This document shows positions 15,550 to 19,373 of a stretch of DNA of 19,373 bases, one piece after another (the first letter of the stretch is position 1; each line of letters opens with the position of its first letter). The position numbers and the translations under genes are program-made. Under the pieces are notes generated by a model. The model saw nothing but the letters and a program-made list of their open reading frames with translations. It was not told where the DNA came from and searched no databases. This DNA comes from Flavobacteriales bacterium. GTDB taxonomy: Bacteria > Bacteroidota > Bacteroidia > Flavobacteriales > BACL11. Where the stretch lies: assembly GCA_002710495.1 (NCBI GenBank), contig PAKE01000015.1:13528-32900 (forward strand), given 5' to 3'.

Positions 15550-16311
15550 ATGTTAAAAATTAAAAATTTAAAAGCAGGAATTGAGGATAATCAAATCCTA
15601 AAAGGAATAAACTTAGAAGTAAATGCAGGAGAAGTACACGCTATTATGGGTCCAAATGGCTCTGGCAAAAGTACACTAGCTTCTGTTATTGCAGGAAAAG
15701 AAGAATATGAGGTAGTTGAGGGAAATATTGATTTTGAAGATGACGATATTTTGGAATTATCCCCTGAAGAAAGGGCGCAAAAAGGAGTTTTTCTATCCTT
15801 TCAATATCCTGTTGAAATTCCAGGTATTTCAGTTTCAAACTTTATTAAAACATCAATTTCAGAGCAAAGAAAAGCGACTGGAATGAAGCCAATGTCTACT
15901 AAAGATTTATTGAAAATGATGCGAGATAAAATGGAGTTGTTAAATATTAAAAGTGGATACCTCTCGAGAAACATGAATGAAGGTTTCTCAGGAGGAGAAA
16001 AGAAAAGAAATGAAGTTTTCCAAATGGCAATGTTAAACCCTAAATTATCTATTTTGGACGAAACTGATTCTGGATTGGATATTGACGCTCTTAGAATTGT
16101 TGCAAATGGTGTAAACAAACTAAAAAACAAAAATAATGCAACAATAGTAATTACACATTACCAAAGGTTGTTGGATTACATTGTTCCAGATTTTGTACAT
16201 GTTTTACATAACGGAAGAATCATAAAATCTGGGGGGAAAGAATTAGCTTTAGAGTTAGAAGAAAAAGGATATGATTGGATAACTAAAGAAGCGGATAAAA
16301 AGTGGGATTAA
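15550..16311 (+). CDS. sufC: Fe-S assembly ATPase SufC
   Basis: An ABC-type ATPase, not a transporter, that drives shape change of SufBC2D during cluster assembly. The 253 residues contain Walker A GPNGSGKST (34-42), the Q-loop region SFQYPVEIPG, the ABC signature FSGGEKKR (146-153), Walker B LSILDETDSGLD with Asp170 and Glu171, and the switch His in ITHYQR. It has no membrane domain. Its end overlaps the GTG start of sufD by 10 nt, indicating translational coupling. Confidence 0.98.
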   Translation: MLKIKNLKAGIEDNQILKGINLEVNAGEVHAIMGPNGSGKSTLASVIAGKEEYEVVEGNIDFEDDDILELSPEERAQKGVFLSFQYPVEIPGISVSNFIKTSISEQRKATGMKPMSTKDLLKMMRDKMELLNIKSGYLSRNMNEGFSGGEKKRNEVFQMAMLNPKLSILDETDSGLDIDALRIVANGVNKLKNKNNATIVITHYQRLLDYIVPDFVHVLHNGRIIKSGGKELALELEEKGYDWITKEADKKWD

Positions 16312-17522
16312 TTGAAAATTTAAAATCGTATTCTGAAGAGATTCAGATATCTGATGATAAGAAAGATCTTCTTGACTCTTTCCTGTCAAACGGATTTCCA
16401 ACAACTAAAGATGAAGAGTGGAAATACACTTCCTTAAAAAAGGTAATTGCTAATGAATATAATATTGAAAATAAAGGACAAGTTGTTGATGATTCAGTAA
16501 TCGAAAAATATTCTCTCGGATTTGAGAACCAAATTATCTTGTCAGATGGGAAACTCATAAATATTCCAACAATAAAAGGTGTGAGTATAAGTGGTTTTTC
16601 TGAATTTGAAAGTAATACAAATGATAGTATACTAAATCTTAACAAATCCCTTTCTCAAAATGGATTTACTGTTTCGATAGATAAAAACACAGTGGTAGAA
16701 AGCCCAATTGAAATCCTATTCATATCAACTACTGAAAGTAATTTTTCTCAATATAGAAATCGAATCTCTATTGCGGAAAATGCAGAAGTTAAATTTGTAG
16801 AAAGAATACAAAATCTTAACAATTCGTCTTCTTTTGTCAATAATTTTACTCGAATAAATTGTGATAAGAATACAAAAATAGAATACAATAAAATACAAAA
16901 TAATACTTCTGAATCACAACTAATTGACACTGTAAATGTATATCAAGAACAAGATTCAACTTGTGATATTAATACACTTCTTTTTGGAGGTTCGTTCACG
17001 AGAAATAATCTAAATTTTGAACAAAATGGATTCAATTGCGAAAGTAATATGAATGGAGTTTCGGTGTTAGATAATAATCAGCTAGCGGATAATCATACTT
17101 TTGTAGACCATAAGAGTGCCCATTGCAGAAGTAATGAAATGTATAAGGGTATTTATTTGGATAATTCTAGGGGAGTTTTTAATGGTAAGATTATGGTGCG
17201 TCCTGACGCACAAAAGATTGACGCTTTCCAATCAAATAACAATCTGTTACTTAGCGAAAATTCTAGCATTGACAGTAAGCCACAATTGGAAATTTATGCT
17301 GATGATGTAAAATGTAGCCATGGTTGTACTATAGGACAGTTAGACGCTGATGCTCTTTTCTACATGAGAAGTAGAGGAATTGGTGTTGAAGAAGCAAAAG
17401 CAGTATTGACATATGCATTTGCTTCTGAAGCAATTGAAAATATATCAGTTGATCAGGTGAGGTTGTTATCCAAAAAACTACTTGCTCAAAAACTAAATGT
17501 TGAATTAGATTTTAGTGTATAA
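16302..17522 (+). CDS. sufD: Fe-S assembly protein SufD, GTG start
   Basis: SufD is the partner of SufB in SufBC2D and helps iron entry. The 406-residue protein is less conserved than SufB, as is usual, but has the family markers: DEEWKYTSLKKV near the N-terminus, the central beta-helix repeats, HKSAHCRSNEMYKG, GKIMVRPDAQKIDAFQSNNNL split by family positions, CSHGCTIGQLD and FYMRSRGI. The only sensible start is GTG at 16302 (GLIENLKSYSEE), inside the end of sufC; no in-frame ATG lies near. SufS begins directly after its TAA with no gap. Confidence 0.96.
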   Translation: MGLIENLKSYSEEIQISDDKKDLLDSFLSNGFPTTKDEEWKYTSLKKVIANEYNIENKGQVVDDSVIEKYSLGFENQIILSDGKLINIPTIKGVSISGFSEFESNTNDSILNLNKSLSQNGFTVSIDKNTVVESPIEILFISTTESNFSQYRNRISIAENAEVKFVERIQNLNNSSSFVNNFTRINCDKNTKIEYNKIQNNTSESQLIDTVNVYQEQDSTCDINTLLFGGSFTRNNLNFEQNGFNCESNMNGVSVLDNNQLADNHTFVDHKSAHCRSNEMYKGIYLDNSRGVFNGKIMVRPDAQKIDAFQSNNNLLLSENSSIDSKPQLEIYADDVKCSHGCTIGQLDADALFYMRSRGIGVEEAKAVLTYAFASEAIENISVDQVRLLSKKLLAQKLNVELDFSV

Positions 17523-18737
17523 ATGCTGGATGTTAGTAAAATACGATCACAATTTCCTATATTAAGCCGAAGGGTAAACGGGCAGAATTTAGTGTATTTT
17601 GATAATGGAGCAACTACTCAGAAACCACAAATAGTAATTGATGCGGAAAGTAAATATTATGCAAATCAAAACTCAAATGTTCATAGAGGTGTTCACTTTC
17701 TAAGCGGGCTGGCTACAGATAAATTTGAAGAATCACGAAGTACGATTCAAAATTTTATTGGAGCAAAACATAAGCATGAAATAATCTTTACTAAAGGGAC
17801 AACCGATTCAATTAATCTAGTTGCGAACGGATTCAAAACCTTTTTAAATAAGGGGGATGAAATTATTATTTCGGAACAGGAACATCACTCCAATATTGTG
17901 CCATGGCAAATCTGTTGCGAACAAAGTGGATCAAACTTAAAGGTAATTCCTATTTTGGATAACGGAGAAATGGATATGGATTTTTTTTACAATCTCCTTT
18001 CTGAAAACACAAAATTAGTAGCTGTTTCTCATATTTCAAATGCACTAGGAACAATAAATAATATTGAAAAAATAATTGAAAAATCTCATTCAGTTGGAGC
18101 AAAAGTGTTAATTGATGGAGCTCAAGCTGCCTCTCATATTTCCTTAAATATGCAAAAATTAGATGCTGATTTCTATTGCTTTTCTGCCCATAAAATGTTC
18201 GGCCCAACTGGAGTTGGTATATTATATGGTAAGGAGGATATCTTAAACTCATTACCTCCATATCAAAGTGGTGGGGAAATGATAAAAGAAGTTAGTTTTA
18301 GCGGCACCACTTATGCTGACTTACCTCATAAATTTGAAGCTGGTACTCCAAATATTTCTGGAGTAGTTGCTTTTAAATCTGCAATTGATTTTATATCTAA
18401 TTTAGAGGTTAATAAGATTGCAAAATATGAAGCAGAACTCTTGCAATATGCAACATCTGAACTCCTAAAAATTGAAGGGGTAAGAATTTACGGAACTTCT
18501 AAAAAGAAATCTGCTATTATATCTTTTAATCTTGAAGGGTTGCATCCTTATGATATTGGTATGATTGTAGATAAAATGGGAATTGCCATCAGAACTGGAC
18601 AACATTGTGCGCAGCCAATTATGGAGAGATTTAATATCCCTGGAACGGTAAGAATTTCGTTAGCGGTTTATAATACAAAAGAGGAAATTGATCTTTGTAT
18701 AAATGCTATTAAAAAAGCAAAAATAATGCTGTCGTAA
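17523..18737 (+). CDS. sufS: Cysteine desulfurase SufS
   Basis: A PLP-dependent group II desulfurase that takes sulfur from cysteine and forms a persulfide for SufE. The 404 residues start LDVSKIRSQFPILSRRVNGQ, as in SufS. His121 (EQEHHSN) stacks on PLP, Lys224 (SAHKMFGPTG) is the Schiff-base lysine, and Cys362 (RTGQHCAQP) is the persulfide-bearing residue. RTGQHC (rather than RSGHHC) is a common variant. Its stop shares one base with the sufE start (TAATG). Confidence 0.98.
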   Translation: MLDVSKIRSQFPILSRRVNGQNLVYFDNGATTQKPQIVIDAESKYYANQNSNVHRGVHFLSGLATDKFEESRSTIQNFIGAKHKHEIIFTKGTTDSINLVANGFKTFLNKGDEIIISEQEHHSNIVPWQICCEQSGSNLKVIPILDNGEMDMDFFYNLLSENTKLVAVSHISNALGTINNIEKIIEKSHSVGAKVLIDGAQAASHISLNMQKLDADFYCFSAHKMFGPTGVGILYGKEDILNSLPPYQSGGEMIKEVSFSGTTYADLPHKFEAGTPNISGVVAFKSAIDFISNLEVNKIAKYEAELLQYATSELLKIEGVRIYGTSKKKSAIISFNLEGLHPYDIGMIVDKMGIAIRTGQHCAQPIMERFNIPGTVRISLAVYNTKEEIDLCINAIKKAKIMLS

Positions 18738-19159
18738 TGCATACCATTATAGAAATACAAAAAGAAATAATAGACGATTTTGCAATGTTTGACGATTGGA
18801 TTCAGAAATACGAACACCTTATTGATTTAGGAAAGGAATTATCTCCAATTGACCAGAAATACAAAATATCAGAAAATTTGATAAAAGGATGTCAGAGTAG
18901 AGTTTGGCTACACGCAGAATATGTTGAAGGAAAAATTATTTACACAGCAGATAGTGACGCAGTCATGACAAAAGGAATTGTTGCTATATTAATAAATGTT
19001 CTTTCGGGGCAAAATCCATCAGAAATTGCAACTGCAAAACTAGGCTTTATAAACGAAATAGGATTGAAAGAGCAGCTTTCCCCTACTCGAGCAAACGGAT
19101 TAGTTTCTATGATAAAACAAATGAAATTATATGCAATAGCATTTAGTAAACAACAATGA
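18737..19159 (+). CDS. sufE: Sulfur acceptor protein SufE
   Basis: SufE accepts the persulfide sulfur from SufS and delivers it to SufB. The 140 residues include the acceptor Cys52 in LIKGCQSRVWL, the N-terminal DDWIQKYEHLIDLGKELSP helix region and the C-terminal LSPTRANGL motif typical of the family. It overlaps sufS by one base and the next gene by four (ATGA), as expected for a coupled operon. Confidence 0.97.
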   Translation: MHTIIEIQKEIIDDFAMFDDWIQKYEHLIDLGKELSPIDQKYKISENLIKGCQSRVWLHAEYVEGKIIYTADSDAVMTKGIVAILINVLSGQNPSEIATAKLGFINEIGLKEQLSPTRANGLVSMIKQMKLYAIAFSKQQ

Positions 19160-19373
19160 AAAAAGAAGAAAAAATAGAAAAAATTGGCGAACAAATTATT
19201 GAAATAATTTGTGAAATTTACGATCCAGAAATACCTGTCAATATATATGCTCTTGGGTTAATATATGATGTTGAAGTAAGTGAGGATTATGATGTAAAAA
19301 TTACCATGACTTTAACCTCCCCAAATTGCCCTGTAGCAGAAACCTTACCTGTAGAAGTTGAAGAAAAGTGTAA
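19156..19373 (+). CDS. sufT: MIP18/DUF59-family Fe-S assembly protein SufT, C-terminus outside window
   Basis: An ATG overlapping the sufE stop opens a frame that continues past the window edge (72 codons seen). It has the DUF59 hallmarks: ICEIYDPEIPVNIYALGLIYDV (residues 18-39 region) and TSPNCPVAETLP with the conserved Cys58. SufT-type proteins help in maturation of Fe-S proteins and are usual at the end of suf operons in this phylum. The C-terminal third is not in the window. Confidence 0.92.
   Translation, partial: MKKEEKIEKIGEQIIEIICEIYDPEIPVNIYALGLIYDVEVSEDYDVKITMTLTSPNCPVAETLPVEVEEKC

Overview
The window is a low-GC, gene-dense chromosomal segment, most likely from a member of the Bacteroidota close to Flavobacteriales. 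The support is: (i) upstream elements of the form TAnnTTTG, often followed by C, which is the Bacteroidota -7 promoter element, sit in front of seven transcription units; (ii) start codons have almost no Shine-Dalgarno sequence; (iii) protein types are typical of this group: a DUF6427-like membrane protein, a single-subunit SdhC next to SdhA and SdhB, an omega-amidase-like nitrilase, a lipoprotein with Ig-like beginnings, and a sufA-B-C-D-S-E-sufT gene order. No rRNA, tRNA, insertion sequence or CRISPR array was seen.

Layout. 1-1842: a truncated small membrane protein (minus) diverges from a multi-spanning DUF6427-like protein, followed by purQ (purine synthesis). 1843-2193: a 351-bp gene-free leader with three dyad symmetries. 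2194-5269: nrdB-nrdA, class I ribonucleotide reductase, in which the ATP-cone that normally regulates the enzyme from NrdA is on NrdB. 5333-6373: a lipoprotein, tail-to-tail with a nitrilase-family amidase (6360-7136, minus). 7249-11034: sdhC-sdhA-sdhB on the minus strand (succinate:menaquinone oxidoreductase). 11308-12585: aminopeptidase P. 12604-13659: thiL (minus). 13747 to the right edge: a tightly packed SUF iron-sulfur cluster assembly operon.

The main surprise is SdhA. Its frame is open for 778 codons, while SdhA of this type is about 660-670 residues. The extra ~107 N-terminal residues do not look like any part of succinate dehydrogenase. They resemble the N-terminal arm DNA-binding domain of Bacteroidota tyrosine recombinases (integrases). 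The normal SdhA start methionine is absent at the junction, and the fused frame starts 4 nt after the sdhC stop codon. It is either a real in-frame fusion of an integrase arm domain to a core respiratory enzyme, or the scar of a mobile element, and it deserves checking first.

Functionally most genes are housekeeping: nucleotide synthesis (purQ, nrdAB), respiration (sdhCAB, an enzyme with three Fe-S clusters), Fe-S cluster building (suf), thiamine diphosphate synthesis (thiL), and peptide or amide turnover.
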